Source: Neostapfia colusana (lineage: Eukaryota; Streptophyta; Magnoliopsida; Poales; Poaceae). Taken from it: a DNA stretch of 64,000 nt. The stretch is from the NCBI GenBank assembly GCA_030760725.1, contig JASWHV010000009.1, forward strand, positions 92,492,780-92,556,779, given 5' to 3'. Numbering within the stretch: position 1 is the stretch's first letter; each line of letters starts with the position of its first letter. Shown here piece by piece: positions 43,401-51,492 of the stretch. The notes under the pieces are model-generated. The model did not search any database and had not been told where the DNA came from. It worked only from the letters and a program-made list of their open reading frames with translations. Position numbers and translations under genes: made by a program.

Positions 43401-45366
43401 AGCCTATCGCCATTGTTCAAAATAGATGGAAAGAAGAAAGGTGTCTTATACAAGACTATGTTACACCTCTAAGCTGCTGAGTTGCTGTATTGAAGACTCT
43501 TCCAGGTGACACATCGTACACAACAGACAACCTTGGCCAGGTCAGCCTGTATGGACGAGTGTCCATTCCATCTGTCAGCAGAACGATCTATAAGGAATGA
43601 GCAAGCAAATCCTCCAAAATTTGGACTGAAAACACTCTAACATAATATTAAGTTTAAATTTTAGTACCTGTCTAATATCTGTTGAACTGCTTATCAAATT
43701 CTGTAATTTGTCATCAATATATCTGGTTGCTAGCCTATAACAGTCTGGACAAGGCACTGCATGTGAATCTAGGTAACCAGTATCTTGATGTGCTGCACAA
43801 TGTGAATAAAAAACAGCGGCATATGGGTCGATGAAGAGTGGATCTGCAAGCATAATAAAATAACATAATAAAAGTCAGGACACATATGCACTCTGTAACA
43901 ACAACAAAGCCTTTGCCCCAAGCACGTCGTGGTAGGCTACATCTTCACTCTGCAGCCCTCTGCAAAAGAAGACGATAATAGAGAGGACAAAACAACTGCA
44001 ATACATATTAATGTTCGTCTTGTGTGAAATTGTGACATATTTTCTCTTATGATTAATGACTAGCGAATGACTGATGTCAAAGCACAAGATGAGAAATGCA
44101 CCACGCCATCTGTACAACAAATATTTTGCAATCAATTTGTTCTGTCATTGACGTAGTGACATTCTGAACCCAACACATGAGGATGGACTGTTTAGCCAGC
44201 ACTACAGCACAGTAAACCAATACATTGTATCAAAATAGCACACAATGTGCTAATGGTAACTGGACACCAAACAACAATATTCAAAGAAAAGCACAACATA
44301 ACAAGGACTAAAGATAGCTGAAAATTATCATTTCCTTATATAATCATTTCCACCCAACAGTCTTGCCCCTTCAAGCAAAACTGCGACATTTCAATCAAAA
44401 TAAAACAGCACCATTCAGTACAAGCATTCCTGTAGCTGTATAGTTATGTTAGAGCCGTGAGCACAAGCTCTCAAAATTTATGAAAACCTGATTGCCATGC
44501 ATAGCACTTGTTTGTTAAATGGGAGCTGAGCCTTAGTTAATTATTGCCATGCTGCACCACACTTCGAGTCCTCTTTGACCCAATTTGAAGTGTCTATTTT
44601 TTCTCAATAATACAATGCCACCTAGCTCCTCCTAGGTTGGTCTAGTTTTGTTAAAATATTTGTTTGTTATATGGATTTTCAGTGATGGAAGGGCAGGCCT
44701 GGCGCAGTGGTAGAGTCTCTCCACTTGTGTCCTGGAGGTCCTGGGTTCGAATCAGCCTCCTTACAAAATAAGCAAGGGGAAGGCTGCCTAGAAATCCCCT
44801 TCCCCAGACCCCACAACGTGTGGGAGCTTTCAGCACTGGGTATGCCCTTTTTATGGATTTTCAGTGATGAAGAATATTAACGCATGATGTATCGAGGTAT
44901 AACCTCGTCAAAGCGAGAAAGATTGCCTTTGTTAAAGATTGCCTTTGTTTAGGTATCTCAAGATAAACTATTTTTGCGTCAATTTATCGAGCAGATAGCG
45001 GCACAGTGCAGCAGTACTCGCTATACCCACAACTCAACCAAGCAGGAACAGGAGAAAAGTGTCCGACGCCGATTTCGGGATACCTGGACGGCAGGACTCA
45101 AGGTCGCGAAGGCAGGCGGCGCGGAGTGCAGCAAGGAGGATAAGGTCGCGCTCCTCCGGCTCGGGGAGCGGCCCTCCGCGGGGGGCGTCGGCGGCCGTGG
45201 CTAAGGGACCCCGCGGCGAGCGATTCCAGAAGCAGTAGAGGGGAGTAGGGGACCCGAGAAGCGGTGGTGGCGCGATTGACGGCGCGCGCCTCACAGACGG
45301 AGCCGGCGCCGGCGGCACAGCCGGCGCCGGCGGCACAGCCGCCGCGAACCTTGGCAGCACGGGCAT
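26332..45366 (-). CDS. LCMT/PPM-family SAM-dependent methyltransferase, seven exons
   Basis: Exons run 45366-45084, 43843-43668, 43587-43467, 42818-42694, 41582-41454, 41384-41214 and 26403-26332. Each intron has GT...AG ends and the phases fit, giving 1077 nt (358 residues plus stop). Residues 1-~80 are rich in A, P and R, like an organelle transit peptide. DPLFIDPYA (about 95-103) and LLTDGMDTRPYR (about 157-168) are hallmark blocks of the leucine carboxyl methyltransferase fold, which binds S-adenosylmethionine. NGFNGNRLSLWVLQ (exon 4) and VVIGELPHF (exon 5) fit plant members. The substrate of this plant clade is not known to me. The C-terminus (HFERIEEDDSEEGFEEL) is acidic. I see no disabling mutation. 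An extra exon at 43892-43957 was rejected. Confidence 0.85.
26990..27826 (+). pseudogene. LINE (non-LTR) reverse transcriptase fragment
   Basis: Translated pieces match plant LINE RT order: VEVKEALKRMKGGNALGPDN near 27020-27080, MPEEWRKSILVPIFKNKG near 27170-27223, QFGFVSGRSAMKAIFFL near 27322-27372, FIDLEKTYDKIPR near 27423-27462 and LELWRQTLESKGFR near 27730-27773. Stops and frameshifts are frequent. The right side is cut by a gypsy LTR at 27827, and the 3' part of the LINE is not found beyond 41095. Confidence 0.85.
27827..28464 (-). repeat. Gypsy A 3' LTR, distal part
   Basis: It is the reverse complement of the right half of the LTR at 39842-41095, starting at the terminal TGTCGAAGTG. 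It stops at TTTAC (28460-28464), the target duplication of the inserted copia. Confidence 0.85.
28465..28632 (+). repeat. 5' LTR of small copia
   Basis: It starts TGTTAGACTC and ends CCTCTAATT just before the primer site at 28633. TCTATATAATC near 28562-28572 is the likely TATA region. It differs from the 3' copy by seven substitutions, about 4 percent. Confidence 0.9.
28643..29284 (+). other. GC-rich segment in the place of gag
   Basis: This 640-bp stretch is very rich in CCGCCG-type words. It is open in more than one frame, giving arginine-, alanine- and proline-rich conceptual proteins with no known domain. Copia gag would normally occupy this position. Its composition differs sharply from the pol region that follows, so it may be a captured host fragment or a replacement of gag. 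Multiple overlapping open frames argue against a real protein. Confidence 0.55.
29289..29880 (+). pseudogene. Copia protease and GAG-pre-integrase
   Basis: The open frame begins with VDSGASYHTT (protease active site DSGA) and continues through RDVLVARDIIQHLLCVRRF. It then reaches TIWHRRLGHPG...CHACQLGRHVRLPF, the HHCC zinc-binding pre-integrase segment. It stops at 29881 just before the integrase core. The protein would mature the polyprotein. Confidence 0.85.
29866..30640 (+). pseudogene. Copia integrase core, broken at its C-terminal part
   Basis: YYLVVVDDFSHYSWTFPL gives the first catalytic D, VQCDNGHEF the second, and SPQNGKAERMIRT the E region, so the DDE core is complete on paper. The frame changes near 30340, and a stop lies near 30408 before CVFLGYSPD and DESYFPF. 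The domain would insert the DNA copy. Confidence 0.85.
30650..31118 (+). repeat. Coding minisatellite in integrase-RT linker
   Basis: About seven to eight diverged copies of a 39-bp unit (13 residues, consensus like APASLTPLAAPRA) run from ~30695 to ~30980. They produce a Pro/Ala/Thr/Ser-rich linker. The linker between integrase and RT is naturally variable in copia, but a regular expansion like this suggests slippage or unequal exchange. Confidence 0.75.
31240..32741 (+). pseudogene. Copia reverse transcriptase and RNase H
   Basis: RT begins near 31240 (HWRRAME, then TWDLVPRTGRGNVVASKWVF) with stops near 31271, 31407, 31429, 31616 and 31670. From 31710 a 343-residue open frame carries LLYVDDVVLTAS, the RT catalytic box, and the complete RNase H with DADWASCPDTRRSTSGY, SSAEAEYRAVA and HVEIDLHFVRE. 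It ends at 32741. The second half is intact; the first half is not. Confidence 0.88.
32762..32929 (+). repeat. 3' LTR of small copia
   Basis: It is 168 bp, the same length as the 5' LTR with seven substitutions, mostly transitions. It is followed directly by the second TTTAC. Confidence 0.9.
32935..33571 (-). repeat. Gypsy A 3' LTR, proximal part with G-box repeats
   Basis: This continues the LTR interrupted at 28464, ending GGTACCGACA (start of the LTR on the minus strand). From ~33010 to ~33420 it is built of repeated units of about 55-75 bp, each with GCTCCGG and many with CACGTGG/CACGTGT. The same array occurs in both LTRs of gypsy B. Confidence 0.85.
33600..34408 (+). pseudogene. Antisense ORF, 'putative gypsy type transposon' family
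   Basis: The plus-strand frame runs from CGSLPLVDLQPGEVVIFAGYML (near 33630) through HLCEMFVGVWPSVRLF. After a frame break near 33850 it continues with WENWRDDWVIVKTDVHDQLDL (near 33970) and PPASCLPIFMHQ. This order is that of the plant family annotated as putative gypsy type transposon (Pfam Transposase_28). The ORF lies next to the 3' LTR and is antisense to element A. Function is unknown; similar antisense ORFs are reported in Grande-like elements. Stops and at least one frameshift are present. Confidence 0.7.
34438..34469 (+). repeat. Homopolymer of 32 G
   Basis: An uninterrupted run of 32 G lies just after the antisense ORF. The complementary strand would encode polyproline or polyglycine in neighbouring frames. 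True length is uncertain because such runs are error-prone in sequencing. Confidence 0.9.
34470..34954 (+). other. GC-rich tail of gypsy A internal region
   Basis: This is low-complexity Ala/Pro/Gly-coding sequence, probably the C-terminal, disordered part of the antisense ORF, with stops. It ends abruptly at the LTR start at 34955. Confidence 0.5.
34955..36119 (+). repeat. Gypsy B 5' LTR
   Basis: It runs from TGTCGGTACC to CTTCGACA. GCTATAAAAGG (about 35849-35859) is the likely TATA box, preceded by ACATTGTAACTGCC. A G-box repeat array lies at ~35100-35420. It lacks about 80-90 bp of that array relative to the 3' LTR. Confidence 0.88.
36122..36139 (+). promoter_or_regulatory. Primer binding site-like motif of gypsy B
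   Basis: TGGCACGCCAGGTAGGGG begins two bases after the LTR end. It is a common form at this place in large grass gypsy elements. I do not assign the priming tRNA. Confidence 0.65.
36174..36700 (+). pseudogene. Gypsy gag N-terminal fragment
   Basis: The plus frames give a start near 36174, an arginine-rich stretch (SRPSRRQRQREQEAS), then SPESTMLAARALFHNPSGAG and EQWRNDVDHLVVAA near 36360-36475. They end with IDLRGELDRRR near 36603-36630. This is the N-terminal part of gag in RIRE2-like elements. Stops and frame changes occur, and the capsid and zinc knuckle are missing. Confidence 0.6.
36693..38000 (+). repeat. Three diverged direct repeats inside gypsy B
   Basis: Units beginning near 36695, 37046 and 37868 share GTCAGCGGGAGGTYCAGGGT, GTGTAGNCTGCTTAGCTGGT and GCGTGCACATCCTGCC, then a RCAGCGCGAYARCTCAGTA-like tail. 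Spacing is about 350 and 820 bp. They are non-coding and take the place where capsid and pol would be. Confidence 0.7.
38001..38919 (+). other. Non-coding interior of gypsy B with a hairpin
   Basis: No domain is recognisable. At 38258-38291, GGCAGGTGTTCCCAA and TTGGGCACACCTGCC form a near-perfect stem around a short loop. TGGTAGATTTTG-TTGTCTACCATAG near 38812-38836 is another inverted repeat. Confidence 0.5.
38920..39273 (-). pseudogene. Antisense ORF fragment in gypsy B
   Basis: The minus-strand frame contains VFVYFCEMFVCVRPSVRFS near 39015-39075, matching SIFVHLCEMFVGVWPSVRLF in the antisense ORF of element A. It is again antisense to the element and upstream of the 3' LTR. Only a short piece is alignable; most of the ORF is missing or decayed. 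Confidence 0.6.
39345..39620 (+). repeat. Diverged tandem duplication upstream of gypsy B 3' LTR
   Basis: Blocks GGGAACGTCCCGCGGTTTCC (39353 on) and GAGAACGTCTGGCGGTTCCC (about 39506 on) begin two diverged copies of a ~153-bp unit with shared GAGGAAAGC, CACAGTAA and CTCGAGY words. Non-coding. Confidence 0.55.
39842..41095 (+). repeat. Gypsy B 3' LTR
   Basis: It runs from TGTCGGTACC to CTTCCGACA. GCTATAAAAGG near 40832 is the likely TATA box. The repeat array at ~39970-40370 contains about seven units, four or five with an intact CACGTG core. The end at 41095 abuts host intron sequence. Confidence 0.88.
41759..42347. mobile_element. GC-rich Mutator-like non-autonomous element
   Basis: A 589-bp insertion is flanked by a perfect 12-bp direct repeat CTAGAGTGCAGG (41747-41758, 42348-42359). 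Both ends carry GCCTAGGCG-rich sequence in inverted orientation (left CCCGCCTAGACGCC; right, reverse complement, GTCGCCTAGGCGTCC). The interior is rich in GGCGGGCGG. It includes GGTATATAAAAG (about 42089-42100) with a pyrimidine-rich stretch like a promoter and 5' UTR. It lies in the intron between exons 4 and 5. A Pack-MULE is possible. Confidence 0.6.
42051..42073. repeat. Perfect inverted repeat upstream of a TATA box
   Basis: ACCGTCGGAT-GAG-ATCCGACGGT is a perfect 10-bp stem with a 3-base loop, ~17 bp upstream of TATATAAAAG. GRACCGTCGGAT words are frequent in grass repeats and promoters. Role unknown. Confidence 0.8.
42866..43060 (-). mobile_element. Au-like SINE
   Basis: On the minus strand the 195-bp element starts GGGGAGTCCTGGCGCAGCGAA (box A region). 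It has GTCATGAGTTCAAGTAC (box B region), then GCAGAAATGCAGGG, GGTCGGACCCTTCCCCAGAC and GCAAGCGGGAACTACATGTA, ending in an A-rich tail after GGGCTGCCCTTTC. This matches the Au SINE family of plants as I know it. GCATTTTAATG (42855-42865) and GCATTTTAACG (43061-43071) are the target duplication, one mismatch. It is in the intron between exons 3 and 4, same strand as the gene. Confidence 0.88.
44688..44852 (+). mobile_element. tRNA-derived SINE
   Basis: The 165-bp element has box A TGGCGCAGTGGTAGAG (44700-44715) and box B GGTTCGAATC (44744-44753), the two internal Pol III promoter parts. It ends CTGGGTATGCCCTTTTT. A perfect 17-bp target duplication ATGGATTTTCAGTGATG (44671-44687, 44853-44869) flanks it. 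It lies in intron 1, antisense to the gene. It belongs to a different SINE family from the one at 42866. Confidence 0.92.
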
Positions 45367-45371
45367 CGGTT

Positions 45372-45382
45372 TACGTCACGTG
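45372..45382 (-). promoter_or_regulatory. G-box / TGACGT element next to the start codon
   Basis: CACGTGACGTA (minus strand) overlaps a CACGTG G-box and a TGACGT core, both bZIP targets in plants. It ends about 5 bp before the ATG at 45366-45364, so it would fall in the 5' UTR or core promoter. Function is inferred only from the motif. Confidence 0.4.
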
Positions 45383-45499
45383 CGGGCGGAGCTTCTCACT
45401 ATCCTGTCAATGTCTCGTGGCATCGCATCAACCAATCATTTCTTTTTTTTCAGAATGATTAGAATCTAAACAGATATATAATATAATCAATAATCATGC

Positions 45500-45662
45500 A
45501 AAAATCTATTTTACGCCTAACGATCATTATCCTACAATCAGTGTGTTTTTACACTTAAATTCTCCTAACTTCAAACTTTATTTTTTAGTTTATGTTGCTA
45601 GTTAGTAGGGTTTAAGTGTAAAAATAAACTAATGAAATTGTATGGTCTAAAATAGAATTTTG
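45500..45662. mobile_element. Foldback MITE-like element upstream of the gene
   Basis: Outer arms AAAATCTATTTTA and, at the right, reverse complement AAAATTCTATTTTAGAC pair. Inner arms TTTTTACACTTAAA (45546-45559) and TTTAAGTGTAAAAA (45611-45624) are a perfect 14-bp inverted repeat. The ~163-bp sequence could fold on itself over most of its length. No target duplication was fixed. Confidence 0.5.
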
Positions 45663-46021
45663 ACGATTGTACTAGAGTTGTTTGCATTATAGTAGTTCTC
45701 CTATATCTAAGGGCATGTTTAGAACACAACCAATTTTTAAACAAATTGTTACATATGGTGTTATTAAAGCTCTTAATTGTAATAGAGGGGTTAAGACCGG
45801 TGAGATAGAGTTAAAGTGTGGGGAGTGGACCCATGGTCATGTCTAGAGACTTTATGTGACAGACGCTGTTATACTGTGTACCATCTCAAAATAGAAAAAT
45901 AGATTCAGTTACACCTCTTTCTTATATTTTCTCTCACGCAAGCGTCCGTGTGCTCCATGGCAGCCGCGGTGGTTGTGCTCACGTCCTGACGGTAGCTCGC
46001 CAGCGGTCACAGGCTATCACA
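45663..46021 (+). repeat. Possible LTR end preceding a gypsy primer site
   Basis: The sequence ends GGCTATCACA followed one base later by TTGGCATCAGAGTG (46023-46036), a variant of the TTGGTATCAGAGC primer site. Its left end is not certain. Confidence 0.4.
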
Positions 46022-46365
46022 GTTGGCATCAGAGTGATCGATCCTTAGGTGGGCGGGCGGGCGTCGCAACCGACAACCCTTCAGTCTTGAGTCATAAAAT
46101 TTCAGGGGAGGGTTGGTCGAGAGGAGACAAGCGCTTGTCATCGAGTTCCTCTCCTGTAAATCCCTTCTCGATTGGCTCGACTTGAGGTGGTTGCGATGGA
46201 TCCTTTGAAGCCCTTGGAGTAGACGAGGTTGTTGTTGGATGCGACGGCGTCATCGGCAAAATTTGATGGGGGCGATGGGAGAAGGTATTTGCGGCTCTGG
46301 AGATTATCACTCAATGACTAGATGATGTTGACGATGTTCAGAAGTAGTTACTAAGGCAACAATGG

Positions 46366-47160
46366 TTGGCGGCTTTGATTGTGGAGCAGGCTGGTAAGGA
46401 TAGGGATTTGCTATTTCATCTAGTAGAAGGGATAGGGAAGAGGGTCTCCATGTTAACTTTGGAGAAAATGGCAGAGGAGATGGATCGCTTGTTGGAGGAC
46501 CACTCGCCGAGTTCTGAGAGACGTGGGCGTGATCCAAGTGGTGAGCAAGGGCGTGGTGTTCAAAGTGATTCACAGTAGGCGATCAAGTGCGCCAGAGCAG
46601 AGGAACACCAACTGATCATCATCGCTAAAGAAGGGGTGAAGGAGGAGGAGATAGATCGATGTTGAAACTCTCATTTTCCAAGTTTCATGGTAAGAATCCT
46701 ACAATTTGGTTGGATAAGTGCCTAGATTATTACTCTATCTTCAATGTGGACGAGGCAATTTGGGTGTGTGCAGCGTCCATGCATATGTAGGGTAATGCTG
46801 CTCAAAGGCTGCGAGTCTACAAACTAAATGTTTGGGAGCATAGGCTCACTTTTTAGAGGCTGTGAAGGAGAAATAATTTTGATCATATGAGTAAGGCCAT
46901 GTATGATCTTCTGCATTTGAGACAGCAGGGTGGTCTTGAGGAGTAAATTTATGAATTCGAAGAGATGAGATATGCCACAACGATGCATAATCCAGATATG
47001 GATAAAGTTTTCTTTGTCACTCAATTTGTGAAAGGGTTAAAGGTGGAATTGCAAGGTCCGGTGTTATCTCAACTCCCTTCTACAGTCAACAGGGCAGCAT
47101 TACTTTCTCGGTTGCAACTGGATATTCAGGAACACAATCGCTCTAGACCACTGAAGCAGT
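46366..47160 (+). pseudogene. Gypsy gag, broken
   Basis: Open pieces hold a coiled N-terminal part (46366-46578) and then the capsid region KFHGKNPTIWLDKCLDYYSIF near 46680-46740. The segment QFVKGLKVELQGPVLSQLP near 47018-47074 follows, typical of plant gypsy gag. Stops near 46788, 46855 and 46946 interrupt it. Confidence 0.75.
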
Positions 47161-47162
47161 AA

Positions 47163-47560
47163 ATGCCACTTAAACACTCTTCTTTGCCCAAAACTGAGGA
47201 CAAGCAGAGTATGCCTATGTCTAAACTATCGAAAGAAAGGCAACTACGTGACTACAGAGGATTACATGGGTTATGCTATGTGTGTGGTGAGAAGTATGAA
47301 CCAGGTCACTTGGCCAAGTGTTCTAAGAGAGTTTATATACAACTAAATACTTTATTTGTGGAGGATTTGGAGATGGTTTTATCAGATGATGTTCTGGTTC
47401 AATTAGACAAAGAAGATAAACAACAAGAGGAGTGTTATGCTGTGGATGGGACGAAAGGCAGAGGTTGTATGCATCTTCGATCTTTGGTAAAGAACCAAGT
47501 GTTTTTGCTGTTGATAGATTCTGGGAGCTCTACTTTATTGTTTCAGCTTTTGTAACTAGA
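47163..47560 (+). pseudogene. Gypsy zinc knuckle and protease
   Basis: CYVCGEKYEPGHLAKC (near 47275-47322) is a CCHC-type knuckle. LLIDSGSST (near 47510-47536) is the aspartic protease active site. The frame ends at 47555, and the next pieces lie in other frames. Confidence 0.8.
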
Positions 47561-47959
47561 GCAGGATTGACGCCCCTCAAGTGCACTCCTGTCACTGTTG
47601 AAGTGGTGAACAATGAAGAAATGATCAGTGAATCATATGTTTCGGGGGTACAGTGATGGTGCAATGGTCACACCTTTACTAATTATATGCTCATTTTACC
47701 CTTGGGCACTTATGATGCTATATTGGAGTATGATTGGTTGAGAGCAATATCCTTATTGTGTGTCTCTGGGCTGATAAATGTTTGGAGCTTCAGCACAACG
47801 GAAAGAGAGTTTAGTTACAGGGTGTTCAGCCTGTCAATCAACAGATCTTACCTGGATTATCAGTTGTTCACCTTGACAAATGGTTGGTGGGCAATGAAGT
47901 ATGGTCCATGGCTATGGTTCAAATCTGTGAAGATGAAGAAGGGCACGGAGATACTGAAC

Positions 47960-48815
47960 AAGGAGAGCAGGCTGTCACTGCACTTCTACAGGAGTTCAAA
48001 GACGTGTTCGCTGAACCCAAGTCATTACCACCTACTAGACCATTTAATCACGTGATTCCATTGGTACCAGGTGCTATACCAGTCGATTTAAGACCCTACA
48101 GGTACTCTCCTTTACACAAAGATGGGATTGAGAAGCAGGTACAAGCATTCTTAGAAGCTGGGGTGATTGAAAATAGAGTGATCCCGTTTGCTTCTCTTGT
48201 GCTGTTAGTGCAAAAGAAGGATGGGTCTTAGCGATTCTGTGTGAACTACAAAAAGTTAAATGATCTAACAATAAAGAATAGATTTCCTATACCACTGGTG
48301 AATGGAATTATGGATGAGCTTTCTGGTACAAAATATTTTACCAGCCTAGATATGAGGGCAAGGTATCACTAGATAAGGATGAAATCAGGGGAGGAGTATA
48401 AAACTGCTTTTGAAATTCATAGCGGTCAATTTATCAGTTTAAAGTGATGTCTTTTGTCTTAATAAATGCCCTTGCATCTTTTCAGGGTCCCATGAATTCT
48501 ATGTTAGCACGGTTTTTGAGTAAGTTTGCATTGGTATTTATTGATGATATATTGATCCATAGTCCAACACTAGAATTGCATATTGAGCATCTACAAAAGG
48601 TTGTGACCAAGTTAAGAGAGCATAGATTCTATACTAAATTGTCCAAGTGCAGTTTTGCGAAGAAAAAACTTGTTTATTTGAGGCATATTATTTCTGCCGA
48701 AGGAGTCTCAACAGATCCTAGTAAAACGGCGACAATGGATAAATGGCCAATTCCGGCATCTGTTACTGAGTTGAGAGCTTTTATAGGATGTTGGCACACA
48801 CTAAGCTACATTAAT
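47960..48815 (+). pseudogene. Gypsy reverse transcriptase, truncated
   Basis: Blocks in order: FKDVFAEPKSLPPTRPFNH, VDLRPYRYSPLHKDGIEKQV, FVNYKKLNDLTIKN-like, YFTSLDMRARYH, ALVFIDDILIHSP (catalytic, near 48525-48565), KCSFAKKKLVYL and VTELRAFIGC. Stops lie near 48229 and 48369, and a frame change near 48435. The fingers-palm region is nearly full length, but thumb and RNase H are lost. Confidence 0.83.
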
Positions 48816-50742
48816 AAAACATACATGGCAATAGCAATAGAAGGGCCAAGGAACATTCTAGTAATACAACCCTAGAGTATGTTGGTATTCTTCATGACTA
48901 CAAAAAGGGTCCACAAGCGCATCAAAAATACCGTTATAGCATTTCACCCATGAGTATTCCAAGGGTATCATATTTATCCCAAATGAAAGCGGTGAAGTAT
49001 GGCATAACTACATGTATGGGTAGTTAAGTACTTCCCTAATGGGTTATTCAAGTAGAAGGGCAAATGATGATAATTGGGTAGTGTGACACACACTTAAGCA
49101 TATAGTATAATTAAGATAGTTTAATCCTACCGAGGGACTAAGGGAGAGTCGTTCCTATTGTGCTTCTAATATACATGTGCATGGCCTATTAGTGTACATG
49201 TTACCATGCTAGTGATGAGTCATAGTGTTTAGTGATCCAATCATATTGGACACGAGTTTACACCTAGTCTGCCAGGTGACTCCCTCTAAGATCATGTGGC
49301 ATAGTCAAACCTGAGTGATTATGAAGGACATACAGGGTTGTCACCACCTGCTGTATACCCCTATAGATCGTGGGTCTACAAGACATCCAACGCTTAAGTA
49401 TCCAAACACCACGTTTGCACACTAAGTAGGTACCTTAGATGCCATGACACAAGTATCATTCTAATGCAGTTACTAACCTATATCGTTGAACCAATGATGG
49501 ATTGAAGCACTAGAGACATATGGTGTCTATGATAAAATGATAATAGCATTACTATATTATCATAATAACAACTAGTCCTACCACATGTATGGAATCTACA
49601 ATCAAACAAAAAAATGCTTCATCCAAGCTTATGAATAATAAAAACTAATGTTATTAAATAGCATAACGTTACAAAAATAGAAAAGATACATGAATAATAC
49701 ATGTCCCAAAATAGACTTTGAAAACTAGAGAGGTTCCTCTACAACCTAAACTCCACTAAGGTCTAGGAGAATTGTGTATAAAAGGGAGTGATGCTCAAGT
49801 GGTGTGTTCTAATGAGAAGTGAGAGATCCTATTTATACTATTTTTTGAGTTGGTTCCCATCATAATTTGTGTGCGAAGCAGTCATCACTGACTTCAGAGC
49901 ACCACAAGGAGTTCGCACGTGGAATGAGTTCGAGTTTAGGAGGAAGAACAAGTCGGCCAAACCACTTGTTCAGCCGCACCCCCATGTGCTCTGTTTGTCA
50001 TGTGCTTTCTACCGCAGACTGTATTTGGGCTCTTTGATCCTTTGTGAGTGATTTGCCATTGGATTCTCTCGAATACTTTTGAAAGTGGGCCATTAGATCT
50101 ATGGATTGACACGTGTGAGCCTGTGATTGGATGGGAGTGTAATTTTAAAGATTATTCTCCTAGATTCTTCTCATTTCTATAGTAAAATACCTGCATGCAC
50201 AATTTCTCCAGGTACAAGTGGAAATATATTAAATCTAAAGGTATTGCATGTAAGAAATATTTAATTCATATAATTGAGATAGATTGACTGTCAAAAATGG
50301 AACTTACCGACCGTACGTCAACAGATTCCCCTTAGACAGAAGAGGAATTAGATATTTAGAATAAATTTGTAGTGGTTTTGAACAACTGCTATACTGTAAA
50401 GAAAGTGATCCTAATCTATATGGAGTGTTCCGAGAAGCCTAGATAAACTGAATTGGCTGTGGAGGGTCGTTCATGGATAGTACCTGTTTATATCTTCGGT
50501 TCGGAATTTGTTGATCATTTTCCTGGTGATGAAGAAGATCCATCTGATTTCAATGATAACCCACATCCATTTGATGGGCCAATTGTTCCGAGTCAAAACT
50601 TGTCCCCCCCCCCAAATGTCTGTAAAGCAGTTTCACCAGCATGATCATCCGATGAATCAGTCAAATGAGGTTCAACAGTAGGACGATGTATCGGTTTCTA
50701 TTAACCAACACAACTATTTTTATGGGACGGGAGGCCAGCATG
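48816..50742. other. Unassigned repetitive-looking sequence
   Basis: A TGTTGGTATTCTTC (48880 on) after a CCTAGAG end could be an LTR start, but no partner was found. From 49050 to 50400 I see no coding sequence. An open frame at 50453-50644 (reading AVEGRSWIVPVYIFGSEF) is short, acidic and unidentified. Confidence 0.45.
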
Positions 50743-51058
50743 AGGTCATTAATATGCTCAACAGTTGGACCCTCTAGTCCATATTATTGTCAATGTACTT
50801 ACGAATTTGGCAACACAAACAACAGGTTCTGGTAGGCTGTCAAAAATCAATCTCCCTCCTGTCACTATTGAGTACAGCAGCATGGTTTTAGGTTTTAGTA
50901 AGGTCATTAATATGCTCAACAGTTGGACCCCCTAGTCCATATTATTGTCAATGTACTTAGGAATTTGGCAACACAAACAACAGGTTCTAGTAGGCTGTCA
51001 AAAATCAATCTCCCTCCTGTCACAATTGTGTGCAGCAGCATGGTTTTAGGTTTTAGTA
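50743..51058 (+). repeat. 158-bp direct tandem duplication
   Basis: AGGTCATTAATATGCTCAAC begins at 50743 and again at 50901. Both copies run through ACAAACAACAGGTTCT and GCAGCATGGTTTTAGG to TTTTAGTA. They differ at a handful of positions, so the duplication is fairly recent. Non-coding. Confidence 0.9.
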
Positions 51059-51253
51059 AGGTGTAGATTAAACCCTTGATGGATGTTGACAAGACTTAGG
51101 GTAATTCTATTAATATCTCCTTTAATTCTTTTATTGAATTCCCTTTTCTAAATGATCATGTTAATGTTGATGAAAATTTCTATGAAATTCATATTGTTAC
51201 AATTCAAACAGTGGTACTAATGGTTATTTGTGTTGTAGTGTTTTGTGTTAGTT

Positions 51254-51256
<3 letters not shown>

Positions 51257-51298
<42 letters not shown>
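51257..51298 (+). repeat. (TC)21 microsatellite
   Basis: Pure TC repeat, 42 bp. Length is likely polymorphic. Confidence 0.95.
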
Positions 51299-51300
<2 letters not shown>

Positions 51301-51492
51301 AATGCTATCTTGAACACACACGCACAATAGAAGCTGAGATAATTTTGTGACCCAAACTGTCTAGCGTCCTTTTCCGTTTTTTAGAGGTAAAGTGTATTGG
51401 GTCTTTGATTGTCATAGCCCATATACCTACGGTTTGCCTCCTGTCTCTTCTATAACTATGTGTCACCTCTAGGCTAAGTATCTATCAATCCA

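Larger units (their letters stand above)
46022..48815 (+). mobile_element. Decayed Ty3/gypsy element, truncated after RT
   Basis: Order: primer site, gag (46366-47160), zinc knuckle and protease (47163-47560), RT (47960-48815). RNase H, integrase and the 3' LTR are missing. Similarity to RT ends near 48815 within the RAFIGC region. Stops and frameshifts are scattered throughout. Codon use is AT-rich, unlike the gypsy elements in the methyltransferase intron. Confidence 0.82.

Noticed and set aside
43892..43957. Possible extra exon of the methyltransferase (GLQSEDVAYHD...)
   Set aside because: Joining exon 1 directly to 43843 gives G/AT, hence ...RPDPLFIDPYA, in phase and as expected for the family. 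The extra piece needs weak splice sites and has no family counterpart.
50453..50644. 63-residue ORF as a gene
   Set aside because: Short, no recognisable domain, no supporting signals.
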